Part shown: one piece after another, positions 31,965 to 43,014 of the stretch
How positions within the stretch are numbered: the stretch's first letter is position 1
Layout of the letters: each line of letters opens with the position of its first letter
Program-made: the position numbers and the translations under genes
The notes under the pieces: generated by a model
The model's database searches: none
Seen by the model: only the letters and a program-made list of their open reading frames with translations
Told to the model about the DNA's origin: nothing
Assembly: GCA_024362935.1 (NCBI GenBank)
Contig: JANCRA010000003.1
Span: 49,203,844 to 49,267,843, forward strand
DNA: 64,000 nucleotides
Source: Setophaga petechia
Taxonomy: Eukaryota > Chordata > Aves > Passeriformes > Parulidae
Reading direction: 5' to 3'

Positions 31965-32250
31965 ACGTTGTTCCAAACCTGTGTCAGTCTGGTTTTGGAC
32001 ACTTCCAGGGATCCAGGGGCAGCCACAGCCTCTCTGGGCAATGTATGGCAGGGCCCCACCACCCTCACAGGGAAGGATTTCTTCCCCATATCCAATCTGA
32101 CCCCACCCTCTGTCAGTGGAAGCCATTCCCCCTTGTCCTGTCACTCCATGCCCTTGTCCACAGACCCTCTCCAAATCTCCTGGAGCCCCATCAGCTCCTG
32201 GATCATGAAGTGCTTGCATTTGAAAGGATTGGGCTGGTGAGGGGATGTGA
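31965..32250 (-). mobile_element. CR1 LINE 3' fragment (3' flank of gene 7)
   Basis: Block F copy of the CR1 fragment, close to 21075-21370. Confidence 0.75.
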
Positions 32251-33074
32251 GAGTCCATAGCTGGGGACACAAACACGGTGTCAGCAGGGAAGGGAGGTGA
32301 CAGTTCTGGTCCCAGGGCCAGGAGTTTCCAGGAGGAACATCCCAGATCCCTGAGGCACATGTCAGCCTGGGTAGGAATCATCTTGGAATTCACTGTAGGT
32401 TGCAGTCTGAAATCCAGGAAAACTCTTGCTTTGAAATCTTTGCTCTTTTGAAAGGAAGCTCAGGTAGGGAGTGGCCTGGATGGCAGTGGAGACAAGGAAG
32501 GTGCTTGGAAGTAAAAAAAGCCATTGGAGGATCATGATGCTCCTGCACTTGCCTTGGGAACAACCCCCTGGCTGAGTTTTTCTTCCCTGGCCAAGAGGTT
32601 GCATCATGGAAAGTTTCTGCTTTGCAATGGGCAGGAAAACAGGAGACAGGGAGAGAAAAACCTGCTCAGATATCCAAATCTGTCTCATCTGTTAATTATT
32701 ACCAACTCTATTAATTAATACTCCTTAGCTGTTTAACTGCATGTGTGTGTCTCCAAAGCCTGACTCACCACCCATGGCTTTCACTCTCACTTCCCTTTCC
32801 AGAAGCTGTGGCATGTTGGTTTCCCCTGGATTTAAGGCAGTGGGAAAAGGATGGACAGCTTCCCCCTGAGCAAGAGATGTGGCTGCTGCCCAGGTCTCTG
32901 CCAGGAGGAATCAGGAGCTCTTGGTGCTGCCAACATCATCCCAAGCATTGCAGGCACAGGGATCTGCCCTGCTCCCAGACCAGCCAGAGGCTTTGGAATA
33001 GGATAAAAGAAGGATATGAGCTATTTTGGACACTGTTTAACAGAGGCAGGCTCTGCAGTGAGGCCTGGATATTG

Positions 33075-33080
33075 TTTATT
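33075..33080 (-). terminator. Distal poly(A) signal, pseudogene 7
   Basis: Conserved AATAAACAATATCCAG context; the proximal hexamer is AATCAA. Confidence 0.35.
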
Positions 33081-34102
33081 GAAGAAATTCAGGAGCTGGG
33101 CCTACCACAGTGGCAAGAAACAAAAACCATGAATCCAAATCTGATTGAGGGGTGGATACAGAATGACAAAGATCAGGAGAGGCTGGACTGTGGCTGGAGC
33201 TGCTGTGCAGAGTGGCTGTGCAGCTCCTGCTGAGGGTGGCCAGGTTCGGGATGGAGGTGGTCAAGGGCTTCCCTGGACACTGATGCTGGGGAAGCAGAGG
33301 ATGGATGGCCCCATTCTGCAGAAGAGCAGCATAACCCCCTAATTTCTGTGCAATTAAATGGTCCAAGCATCTGGTGACGGGAATTTCCATATTCCATGTA
33401 CTTTCTGGTACAGGCACAGGAGTTCAGCGGAGTTCACTATCCACCCTGCACTTTACTCAGAGGGATTTAATTCTGGAATTCAAGAATGGGACAAATCCTC
33501 ACTGAGAGTATAGGGGAATGTTGCTGTCCCTCCCCAGCTCTGCAGCCCCACCTGGTGTCCCTTCCCATCAGCTGGGAATGCAGGGCTGGCTCTGCTGGAC
33601 AGAAGGGGAAGGATGCTCCGTGTGATCTCAACCCCTCTCCTGCCATCCAGAGGCACCAGCCCTGCAGGGATTTGGGAAATCACTGCCACCCCGTGCTGGG
33701 TGTGTCCTCAGGGATGAAGGTGTCCCATTCTTTGCAGACAAGATCTCCCTGGAAACACCATGAAAGTCATCTGCTGAGCCAAAGGAGATGGAGTTCATTC
33801 CCTGGGGCTGAGGCCATGAGGGTCATTCCATGGGGAATAGAGCTGGGGAACAGCACTGAGCCCAGCTGCACTGCTTGGAGCCATGTGGATCCAGGAGGGA
33901 GGAGGAAAGCCATGCTCCAGTGTGCTCCCTGCAGAGCATCCCACAAAAAACACCCAAGGCAATACTCCTGCTCCCTTCTCCTCTATGAATACACCACCAC
34001 AGGGAGGGTGATCCCGTGGATATTGATTAATGAGGTGACTCAAGGAAACCCTCAGCCTCTGGCCGAGGTCCTTCAGCAGAGCAGCGGAAGGGATCAGCAG
34101 GC

Positions 34103-35023
34103 TCAGACTGCTGTGTCTCTGGTGGTATCATCACTGTCGTCAGTTTTTTCTTTCTGCTCCTCAAAGACCCTCTGGAGGGAGAGCCGGAGGGACTCTATGG
34201 AGCAGGGCCTCCAGCACTGCCCTGCCAAGAAGTAGAGGAAGGGTTTGATGCTGCTGTTGATGCAGGTGAGCAGGAAAACCATCTGGGAGGACATGGTGAT
34301 GTAACGGAGCTGCTGCAGGAAATTGCAGAGGCTGAGAAGGAGAGTGAAGAGCACAGTGATGATGATAACGATGTCGCGCCTCTCGGGCTGCTGCTGCTGA
34401 GAGCCCCACTTGGCCTTAATGAAGCCAATTGTGCCAGAAATGAGCACAGGTGCAGCAAAGAAGAGCAGGATGAGGGTGTACATGGAGATTAGAGTTTCCC
34501 GGCACTACTCCTGCTCGTGTGATGGGCACAGGAATGTTACCAAGGGAATGACAGTGAAGAGAGCAAAGATGGCTCAGTATGGGATGGTGTCCACCACCCA
34601 CAGCAAGAGCAGAGGAAGCTCCCAGCGGCAGCAGAGCTTGCAGAGCATGTCCGTATATCGTACAGGGATGCTGCTCATCAGCCTGAACAGCAGGCAGTAG
34701 TAGGAGACCAGTGACAGCTGGAAAACGAAGTTCATGTACATCAAGGCCAGGATAGGAGAGCAGGACACGTCCTCCACCAGGATGAGGAGGGCAGAGGGGA
34801 CCGCAAGGAGGAGGAAGAGGAAGTCAATGACAGCCAGGTCAAAGATGCCAGAGTTCCATCTTTTCAGGCTGAGGAGGCCGATGACAGCCCTGTTCCCAGC
34901 CAGCCCACAGAGGCAGATGAGCAGGGTCACACAGTGTATGGCCACGGTGGTGACATCTGTCTCACAGAGATCGTCTCCTTCAGTGGGTGAGGCAGCAGAT
35001 GGATACATGGTGGTCACCTCCAT
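34103..35023 (-). pseudogene. MRGPR-like pseudogene with two in-frame stops, gene 7 (class II)
   Basis: The locus is exactly 307 codons from the ATG at 35023 to the terminal stop, with no insertion or deletion. It contains a TGA at the end of TM4 (DTIPY*AIFALF, near 34575; sisters have Trp) and a TAG in the second extracellular loop (HEQE*CRETL, near 34508; sisters have His or Gln). Membrane segments, N44, the TM2 Asp (LAVID) and SSIKPFLYF in TM7 are otherwise preserved. In TM1 the glycine of AGNGAV is Arg (AGNRAV). The lack of indels indicates recent inactivation. The flanks are those of genes 5, 10 and 11: block A donor at 35374-35379, acceptor at 35135-35140, distal AATAAA at 33075-33080. 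Confidence 0.9.
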
Positions 35024-35273
35024 GGATGGACGCTGGGCAGGCAGTGGGATGTGGCCCCTGGTTGTGATCAGAGTGGATGGGCAGTCAGTGCTTGGAGAAT
35101 TCAGGGATGGACCATGTGGCTCCTCAGCAGCTCCCTGCAGTGGGAAGGATTCAGTGGGGAAGAGTGAGATGTGCAGGGGACGAGGGTAGTGGGAATGGTG
35201 GGGTGTCAGAGTGAGGTGGGAGGTTGGGCTGTTCAGCAGGAGATGCAGAAGCAAAGCACAGGGCAGAGGAGTG

Positions 35274-35589
35274 TTGAGCTAAGCAGGGCACTGAAGTCAC
35301 CAGGGGAGGGTGGCAGGAACAGAGCAGCTGGTGCAGGAGAGGAAGGTGGGGTAGGGAGGAAGGCAAACATTGCACTGACCTGTTCCCTGTGGGGCAGCAG
35401 CAGGCAAAGGGGTCTGTGCAGATCAGCGGCGCTTCCTGGTACCTCTTGCTCCTTTGGGATCCATGTCCTAAAGCAGCTCCTGCCAGGTCAGGGACATGAA
35501 GGAGAAAGTGCCCAGGTCACCAGGAGTTTCCAATTCCTGTCCTGCTGGCTCCTCTCTGTGCCCTGTCCTGGTGTTGCTTCCCAGGGCTC
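35274..35589 (-). promoter_or_regulatory. Block A upstream of pseudogene 7
   Basis: Copy with donor at 35374-35379; short-intron arrangement as in genes 4, 5 and 9. Confidence 0.45.
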
Positions 35590-35713
35590 GGTGCAGTCAT
35601 TGGGCAGTCGGAAATGGTTTTACATCTTTGGCATCCACACAGTTCACAGCCTCGGGGTTGTTGATCTTGATTTTTTTCATTTTCCCTACAAGTCAAATGG
35701 TCTTTTTCTTTGT

Positions 35714-36106
35714 TGTGAGAAACGACACCCACTTCTTTAAAATTTTAAAAATTTATTAAACTACAACACAAGAGAAAATAAGGTCCAGAGGCACACTGCC
35801 CAAAAGAGAAACAGGCTCTGTACCCTCATTGAAACAAACCCCCCTGGTAACCCACCCCCCACATTGAGGCACATTCCGCTTTTTCAGCACAGCTCCTCCT
35901 CCGTCCCGCCTTCCCGGAGCTCGGGCAGCGCTTCGGGCTTCGACTGCCCACCATGGTCAGAGATCAGCATTACAAGTCTCAACATGAACACAGTACTCAC
36001 GTTAGAAAAACTCCAAAGCTTAACAGAGCTTCTTTGAACATTATAGCACACGTAATATTCATTCAGCGTTTCTGAGAGTCAATCACCATAGCACCTGTTT
36101 CTAACA
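35714..36106 (-). mobile_element. LTR family D, copy 4 (best-preserved ends)
   Basis: 393 bp. Plus-strand ends TGTGAGAAAC and GTTTCTAACA form a 10-bp terminal inverted repeat with one mismatch. Exact 5-bp flanking duplication TTTGT at 35709-35713 and 36107-36111. Related segments without the element (near 5150, 13070, 19455, 28165, 45345, 52803) show a continuous TTTTGC-like site. The minus-strand AATAAA suggests reverse orientation. Confidence 0.7.
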
Positions 36107-36777
36107 TTTGTGAATGTCTCCTCGTTTCCTCCTAATTAGAAACACTCCTTCCCAGGAGAGTGTCCCATTCTTCAACTGCCGAACCTCTCCTGACAGGTTT
36201 CTGCCATTCCTCATTTCTGTTCCCTGAGGGGTCATTGTCCCTCCAGCAGCAGAGGGATGCTGGTGATGCTGGTGGCACTGGAATGCTGCTGGCAGTGCTG
36301 CTGAAGCATCTGTCTGCTTGTCAGAAACAACTCCCATTCCGGGAACAGCTCCATGATCATTGCCAAACATTCTCAGGGCCAAAGGAAGCACAGCTGAGTG
36401 ACATTCTATCCGATCTCAATCCCATCTCCATCATCACCCCATCCTATCACATCCCACAGGTATCTGAGACGAAGCCACTCCTCCACTGCAAGGGCTGCCC
36501 AGCAGGCTCTGCTCTCCTCCAGTAGGGTGATTTGGGATTGCCGGCATCCAGAGCCTTCCTGAACTCTTCCAGGCCCTTCTGAGAACTTCCAGACCCTCCC
36601 TAGGTCTGTCTTTTCCCCTAAGACAGCGCTGCTCCTGCCCTGCTCCACCCAGGACCATGAGCAGTGTCTCTGCTTCTCCCAGCCAATACTGCTTTTGTAC
36701 CTTGAAATAAACAACTTAGCAAAGAAAGGTCATGAACAGCATTTAGCTAGAATGGTATCTCATACCTTAACCTTGCT

Positions 36778-37495
36778 TGCAGGCCTGCCCCAGTCAGATG
36801 TCTCAGGTACTAACACAGCTGAGAGAGCAGCATTTGTGCCACATTTGCCAGAGCAGATGCAGACGTGTGTGCATGCAGACAGACAGACAGACAGACAGAG
36901 AGCCAGCCAGAGTCAGTGCAAGGTCGCTGTGAGAAATTGCCCTGGCAGGCAGTGAAATGCTCCCTGCGCATCCCTTTGCATCTCCTCCCTGGGCCAAGGG
37001 CTGGGCCTGGAGCCCTGGGGGGATGGGCCCAGGAGGCGTCGGCGTTCGGGGATCAGCCCAGGGCAGCAGGCAGGAGAGATCCCAGCTGGGAGAGGCCCCA
37101 GTGCCAGGGAGCTTCTGCTCAGCGCTGCTGGGCCCAGCACAGCTCCAAGGCTCTCCTTTTGGGCCGCTGCTCACAGGGCCCCAAGGGATGGGCGTCACTC
37201 ACAGCAATGCTTCACCCTGGCCACACTTGGGGCCGGCAGCTCCCTGTGCCAGTGGGAGAGCAGGGATGCTGTGGCATCCAGGGGAGTACAGAAATTTCCA
37301 AGGCTGTTGATAAAAGCCCAGGAGGTGGTTGGACAGCAGCAGTTCCTGGGAGCAGAGGGTGTTTCTGATCAGCGCCACAGGAGCTGAGCCCAGGGGCTGC
37401 TCCTCAAGGCTGAGGCCTCACAAGCACGGATCAGAGCCCAGAGTGGCCTGGAAAGGGGCTGGGGATGCAGCAGCACAGGGAGGGTGATCCTGTGG
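36778..37495 (-). repeat. Block E, 3' flank of gene 8
   Basis: Full copy of the 1638-2345 block, with a longer CAGA run (about 36878-36900). Confidence 0.8.
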
Positions 37496-37498
37496 GTA

Positions 37499-37504
37499 TT
37501 TATT
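37499..37504 (-). terminator. Poly(A) signal, gene 8
   Basis: AATAAA ~75 nt past the stop. Confidence 0.6.
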
Positions 37505-37579
37505 GATCAGGAGACTCAAGGAATCTCTCAGCCACTGTCCCGGGGTCCTTCAGAAGTGCAGTGGAAGGGATCAACAGAC

Positions 37580-38557
37580 TCAGACCCCCGTGTCCACAGC
37601 GAGCTCATCTCCACAGGCAGTGTTTTCTTCTGGCTCCTCAAACACCCTGTGGATCGCCTTCCTTAGGGACTGCATGGAGGAGTGCTTCCTGCAGCTCTCC
37701 ATGGAGCAGTGTCTCCAGCAGCTCCCCATGAAGCAGTCTCTCTTCCAACTACCCACCAAGAAGTAAATGAAGGGTTTGATGCTGCTGGTGATGCAGATGA
37801 GCAGGAAAAGTGCCTGGGATGACACAACTGTGTAACCGAGCTGCTGCAGGAGAAACCAGAGACTGAGGGGCACACTGAGGAGTGCAACTAGGAAGACAGC
37901 AATGTCGAGCCTTTTGTGTTGCTGCTGCTGGGAGCCAGGCTTGAAATGAATGAAGAGGATTGTGCTGGAAATGACCATGGGTGCAGCAAACAGGAAGAGG
38001 TTGATGGTGTATATGGAGGTGAGAGCCATCTTGCATTGCTCCTGCTCGTGTGACTGGCACAGGGAAGTCACTGTGGGATTGACAGCGATGACAACGAAGA
38101 GGAGAGCCCAGAACAGAACATGCATCAGCACCCTCAGCAGGCGCTCAGGAAATTGGCAACCACAGAATACCAGGCAGAGGACAGACCTGCATCTCTCGAT
38201 GCTGATGAATGTCAGCCGGTACAGCCCCATGTTGTAGGCGAACAGTGACAGCTGGAAAAGCAAGCTCAAATACATTGGGGACATTATAACAGAGCAGGAA
38301 ACCTCCTCCACAAGAAAAAGCAGGGTAGAGGGGACCATGGAGATGAAAAAGAGGATGTCGGTGGTGGCCTGGTAGAAGATGAATTCTGTGATGGTATCAA
38401 TGTGGAGGAGCCAGAGGAAAGCCCCGTTCCCAGCCAGCCCACAGAGGCCAACGAGCAGCGTCACAATGTGCATGGCCACGCTGGAGACATTGATCTCACA
38501 CTGACCAGGTGTGTCAGTCGGTGAAGTGAAAAGAGGGGACACGGTGCTCACCTCCAT
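37580..38557 (-). CDS. MRGPR-like receptor with triplicated tail motif, gene 8 (class I)
   Basis: Intact 325-codon frame. Asn23 (NVS) is a likely glycosylation site; N44 and Asp67 are present; ERC is at residues 121-123 (ISIERCRS); TM7 reads SIKPFIYF. It is 18 residues longer than class II. The extra length is two additional copies of a 9-residue unit in the tail: CFMGSCWRH, CSMESCRKH, SSMQSLRKA (residues 275-301), followed by the common IHRVFEEPEE. The cysteines here could be palmitoylated. Class I genes lack block A in their upstream flank, so their first exon or promoter may differ from class II. Acceptor-like site at 38673-38678; AATAAA (minus) at 37499-37504. Confidence 0.94.
   Translation of the reverse strand: MEVSTVSPLFTSPTDTPGQCEINVSSVAMHIVTLLVGLCGLAGNGAFLWLLHIDTITEFIFYQATTDILFFISMVPSTLLFLVEEVSCSVIMSPMYLSLLFQLSLFAYNMGLYRLTFISIERCRSVLCLVFCGCQFPERLLRVLMHVLFWALLFVVIAVNPTVTSLCQSHEQEQCKMALTSIYTINLFLFAAPMVISSTILFIHFKPGSQQQQHKRLDIAVFLVALLSVPLSLWFLLQQLGYTVVSSQALFLLICITSSIKPFIYFLVGSWKRDCFMGSCWRHCSMESCRKHSSMQSLRKAIHRVFEEPEENTACGDELAVDTGV
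37655..37735 (-). repeat. Coding 27-bp tandem triplication, gene 8 tail
   Basis: Encodes three 9-residue units at residues 275-301, SMxS being the shared core. Class II genes have one unit. Confidence 0.85.
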
Positions 38558-38877
38558 GGATGGATGGACGCTGGGCAGGCAGTGGGATGTGGCCCCTGGC
38601 TGTGGTCAGAGTGGATGGGCAGTCAATGCTTGGAGAATCCAGGGATGGATCATGCGGCTCCTCAGCTGCTCCCTGCAGTGGGAAGGATTCAGTGGGGAGG
38701 AGTGAGATGTGCAGGGCAGGAGGGCAGTGGAAACTGTGGGTGGGTGAGGGAGGTAGGAGGGTTGGGCTGCCGTGCAGGGGATTGATAAATAAGAGAGAAT
38801 AACCATTTTCAACTGTCCTGAAGTTGCTCCAAGACTAACTGGTCAGAGAGATAAATGAATGTAAAGATGTGGACATG

Positions 38878-39075
38878 GGATGATAAACGTGGCTGGAGCC
38901 AGTGCAGAAACAGATAAGGAGGCCTGCAGTATTTTTGGGGCAAGTTTCTGTAAGAAGAAGAAAGAGTACATGGCCAAAGGAAAAGTTCAAGGTAAGGTCA
39001 CCTTTAATATCAGAGCACTCAGTGAATATGACCCCCAGAAGCCCCTCTGAATGAACCCCAGGACAAGCAAGGCTG
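38878..39075. repeat. Block C upstream of gene 8
   Basis: Copy in the class I upstream flank, matching 784-955 and 63308-63505. Confidence 0.65.
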
Positions 39076-39389
39076 TTCGGTAGGAAGTGGATGCCTGGAA
39101 ATGAGTTCTAGGAAAATGGTCTTTTTGTACTAGACAAGAAAAAATTTTATTATCTATGTATGGTTATAATGGATAAAAACACTGTTGTCAAGTCTCATAA
39201 CACACAAACACAGAGATAAGGATGCATGTCCTGCTGCCCAATAGTTCCTTTGGTAGCACCATTAGTTAGTGTTAGGAACTTTATTCTGTCTGATTTTGGT
39301 ATCACACTCCATCCCTATCTCCACCCCACTCGCCATGCAATGCCATGCCATGCCATGTCATCCTGTCCCATCCCATCCCAATAGGTTCC

Positions 39390-40925
39390 CAGTCCCTGGC
39401 CACTCCCTGGCTGCAGGTGTGGCCTGTTGGGCTCTGCTGCTGTCCAGTGGGAGATTTGGGATTGGTGGCACCCAGAGCCCTCCTGCCCCCTCCAGGCCCT
39501 GTCTGCTTGATGCCTTGGACTGGCTGCCTACAACAGAGGCCAGACCAGATGAAGAGAATAAAAGGAGGCATCGATGAAAGGCCTTCAAAAGGTTCACCTT
39601 GGGCTCTCAAAGCCTCTGAGAGGGGCTACACCCAAAATGGACAATGGTCACGAGTTTTTCAGACAGATGTAAGTTTGGTCCATTTACAAATCAGGGGTTA
39701 ATCCTCCAATTACAGCTTCAGGTAATGAAGTCATTTAGCCCCAAATTCAGTCTTGTCTATACTTTTATGGGCCAGAGGCAGTAGAGTGTCCTTGAATTTC
39801 AGGCCTAGAGGGACTGATTTGTCTGACCAAAATGTGCAGACAGTTAACTAACACTTTCCATGGAGCTTAGAGTTATGCACTAAGGCAGTACAGGCTATGA
39901 AAAATAGAAAGGATAAAATCCTAAGGCATCATGTGCCCCTCTGACATCCTCTAGAAATTCCCCCCAGGCTGCCTTCCCCTCCAGACATCCCCGCTCCTCT
40001 CCTGTCCCACTCAGGAGCCCCAGCAGTGTTTGTGCTCCTCCTGGCAATTCCATGCTTCTCCAGCCCAATGAACAGCAGTGCAGCCACCCCTGTAGTGCCT
40101 CTTGTTTGTGTCCAAAGGAGGTTGGGGGGCTGGAGAGCAGGGTTGGAGCTGGGGAGGGGCATCTCCAAGAGAAACACGGCCCCAAAGCCTTACGGGGCAG
40201 GCTGGGGTGAGCAGCCCGTGGGGAGGGACTGGAGCCTCAGGCATGGGGCTGGGAGGGATGGGAAGGGCGGGAGGTGGGTGGGCTGCATGGGGAGTGGGAT
40301 GGGAGGGTGGTGTGGGAGGGATGGGACATAATGGAGCTGGTGGGAAGATGTGGTGGGAAGGTGTGGGATATGGTGGGGCTGGAGAGAAGGTGTGGGATGT
40401 GGTGGGGCTGCTGACCTCAGGGATGCCCCAGGGAGGGGGGTGATGCCCCGTGGAGCCCATGGTGACCAACACAGGTGTCACCCTGCTCCTGGAAGGGGGT
40501 GGCTGTGCTCCGCCTCTCCTTGCTGCTGCACCCTCTGAGCCTGCTGAGGGAGCAGCTGAAGGCAGTGGAGATGAAGAATTTCTGAAGGCAGAGAGACCTT
40601 TGTACCTGGCTCACAAAATTGAAAATTAAATATTTTTGGGGAGATCTCTGCTGTGACACTCTTGGAGCACTCAGGGTGGGGAATGCTGAGCCCATGGGCC
40701 ATCGTGTCCGTGCCAGCCCAGCTCTGGACACTGGGGATCATGGTTGCTCCAGGGAGCACAAGCCATGGTTGTTTCCCTTCTGACACCAAGACATTTTAAG
40801 TCTCACTGGAAGAGTGTGTTCGACTAATAAGAATTTTGAGTCAAAATTGTGAAGATATTGGAAATTTATTTGCCATAGATATGTCCAAAGCAACAACAAT
40901 TTTCAGGCATTTTCATACTCTATAA
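39390..40925. repeat. Block G, copy 2, without LTR
   Basis: Continuous counterpart of 6390-8615 without the 610-bp LTR: the pre-insertion site is at ~40515-40535. Confidence 0.8.
40357..40410. repeat. 29-bp minisatellite, 2 copies
   Basis: Same unit as 7386-7470 with one copy fewer. Confidence 0.9.
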
Positions 40926-41065
40926 TATACAAGAGTTTTTTAATAGATACTCTGCAAATGCTCCCAATTTATTACATGATGATATCGGTGTTTTGTTTGT
41001 TTTCATTCCTACCAGCATATGCTCTCTATTTTAGGTCAATGAATAACCTGTAAACAGTGTTTTAT

Positions 41066-41589
41066 TGGCAGTGCTTCAGTGCTGGTGAAGAACCCGCTTG
41101 CCCTGTCTCCCTGCACTGTTGGTGAGAAGGGGGGAGCTGGGGGAAAAAAAAGTGGTTTAAAGTTTTATATTACTTCTCATTATCATCATCTGCCTCTGTT
41201 TATAATAATAATATTTAATACCATTAAATTTGAACAGTTTTTCTGTTCTTGGAGTGTTTTTTCTCCCAGTCCTCATCTCAACTCATGAGCCATTTGTTGA
41301 TTTTTGTTTCCCTCTCCTCTGCTGAGCTGAGAGCAGGAGAAGGTGATTGAACGGCTTTCGTGGGTGCCTGGTGTTTGGCCAGTGCCAGACCACAACAGGC
41401 TTGCAGCAGGTTATCAGCATCAGAGCCCACATTTCTTACTGCCAGTCCCCTTGATGATGCAATGAAAGCTAATGGAGGCCAGATGTTGGGCTGCTGGGGT
41501 GCCCCTTCCAGCCCTTCACCAGAGCTCATCCTCCTCCTCCTCAGCCTTGGGAATACTTGTGGTTGTATTTTGCTGATCTCAGCCTTTGC
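41066..41589. other. Spacer with CR1-associated segment
   Basis: 41066-41370 shows nothing recognisable. 41385-41475 (CTTGCAGCAGGTTATCAGCA, CTGCCAGTCCCCTTGATGATG) is a diverged copy of the segment that precedes every CR1 fragment in the window. Confidence 0.4.
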
Positions 41590-41895
41590 AGGCAGGGACA
41601 CCTTCCACTAGACCGGGCTCCTTCAAACCCCATCCAGCCTGGCCTGGAACACCTTCAGAGATGGGGAGGCCAGAGCATCTCTGGGAACCTGTGCCAGGGC
41701 CTCTCTACCCTCACAGGGAAGAATTTCTACCCAATGTTCCCCCTAATCCTGTTCTCTGGCAGTGGGAAGCCATTCCCCCTTGTTTTGTCACTTCAGGCCT
41801 TTGTCCAACACGCCTCTCCAGTTCTTGGAGTCTCTTTAGGCCCTGGAAGGGGCTCTAAGGTCTCCCTGAAGCCTTCCCTTCTCCAGGCTTAACAC
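41590..41895 (-). mobile_element. CR1 LINE 3' fragment, divergent copy
   Basis: The most CR1-like and most divergent copy: CATCCAGCCTGGCCTGGAAC, later TTTAGGCCCTGGAAGGGGCT and CCTTCTCCAGGCTTAACA are hallmark CR1 words. It extends further than the others and may preserve the state before array expansion. Confidence 0.8.
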
Positions 41896-42379
41896 CCCCA
41901 GCTCAGAGACCTCAGAGAAGCCCCAGGGAGGGGGTTGGTGCCCCGTGGAGACAGTGGTGACAAACACAGATGTCACCCTGCTCCTGGAAGGGGGTGGCTG
42001 AACTGAGTAGCACAGACTCCTTCTCCCCTTGGAGCTGCACCATCCCAGCCTGCTGAGGGAGAGGCCAAAGCGAGGGCAGAGGAAGAATTTCTGAAGGCAC
42101 AAAACCACCAGCAAGGAAATCAGTAAAAACCTATAAAATCATTAAAAAGGTTTAATATTAAGCACCAGCACACCAAAGTGCTGTCCCTGTGTGTGTGTTT
42201 GTGGGTGAATGCAAGGGCAGGTAACGAAAGAAGAGTGAGGGTATGGATTAAAAGAAAAATGGCCCAAAACTTTAAAGCACTCCAAGTTAGCAGTAATTCC
42301 GTTATATCTTAAACTGAGCAATTCAGCAGAGGAATATCACTTAGCAGCATTTGACCGTATTTATGCCTGATACTTGCTT

Positions 42380-43010
42380 GCAGGCTTGCCCCAGTCAGAT
42401 GTCTCAGGTACTAACACAGCTGAGAGAGCAGCATTTGTGCCACATTTGCCAGAGCAGATGCAGACGTGTGTGCACGCAGACAGACAGACAGAGAGCCAGG
42501 CAGAGTCAGTGCAAGGTCGCTGTGAGAAATTGCCCTGGCAGGCAGTGAAATGCTCCCTGCAGATCCCTTTGCATCTCCTGCCTGGGCCAAGGGCTGAGCC
42601 TGGAGCCCTGGGGGGATGGGCCCAGGAGGCGTGGGCGTTCGGGGATCAGCCCAGGGCAGCAGGCAGGAGAGATCCCAGCTGGGAGAGGCCCCAGTGCCAG
42701 GGAGCTTCTGCTCAGCGCTGCTGGGCCCAGCACAGCTCCAAGGCTCTCCTTTTGGGCCGCTGCTCACAGGGCCCCAAGGGATGGGCGTCACTCATAGCAA
42801 TGCTTCACCCTGGCCACACTTGGGGCCGGCAGCTTCCTGTGCCAGTGGGAGAGCAGGGATGCTGTGGCATCCAGGGGAGTACAATAATTTCCAAGGCTGT
42901 TGATAAAAGCCCAGGAGGTGGTTGGACAGCAGCAGTTCCTGGGAGCAGAGGGTGTTTCTGATCAGCGCCCCAGGAGCTGAGCCAGGGGCTGCTCCTCAAG
43001 GCTGAGGCCT
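42380..43010 (-). repeat. Block E, truncated, 3' flank of gene 9
   Basis: Matches the other copies up to CTCAAGGCTGAGGCCT, then breaks into the LTR-like stretch at 43015. Confidence 0.8.
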
Positions 43011-43014
43011 AAGG

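Larger units (their letters stand above)
31530..34035 (-). repeat. Block F, 3' flank of pseudogene 7
   Basis: Full copy with CR1 (31965) and distal AATAAA (33075-33080). Confidence 0.8.

Noticed and set aside
36865..37368. 167-codon plus-strand frame in block E, and 126-codon minus frame over the same DNA
   Set aside because: Open on both strands in GC-rich duplicated DNA, with CAGA repeat at the start and no recognisable domain.
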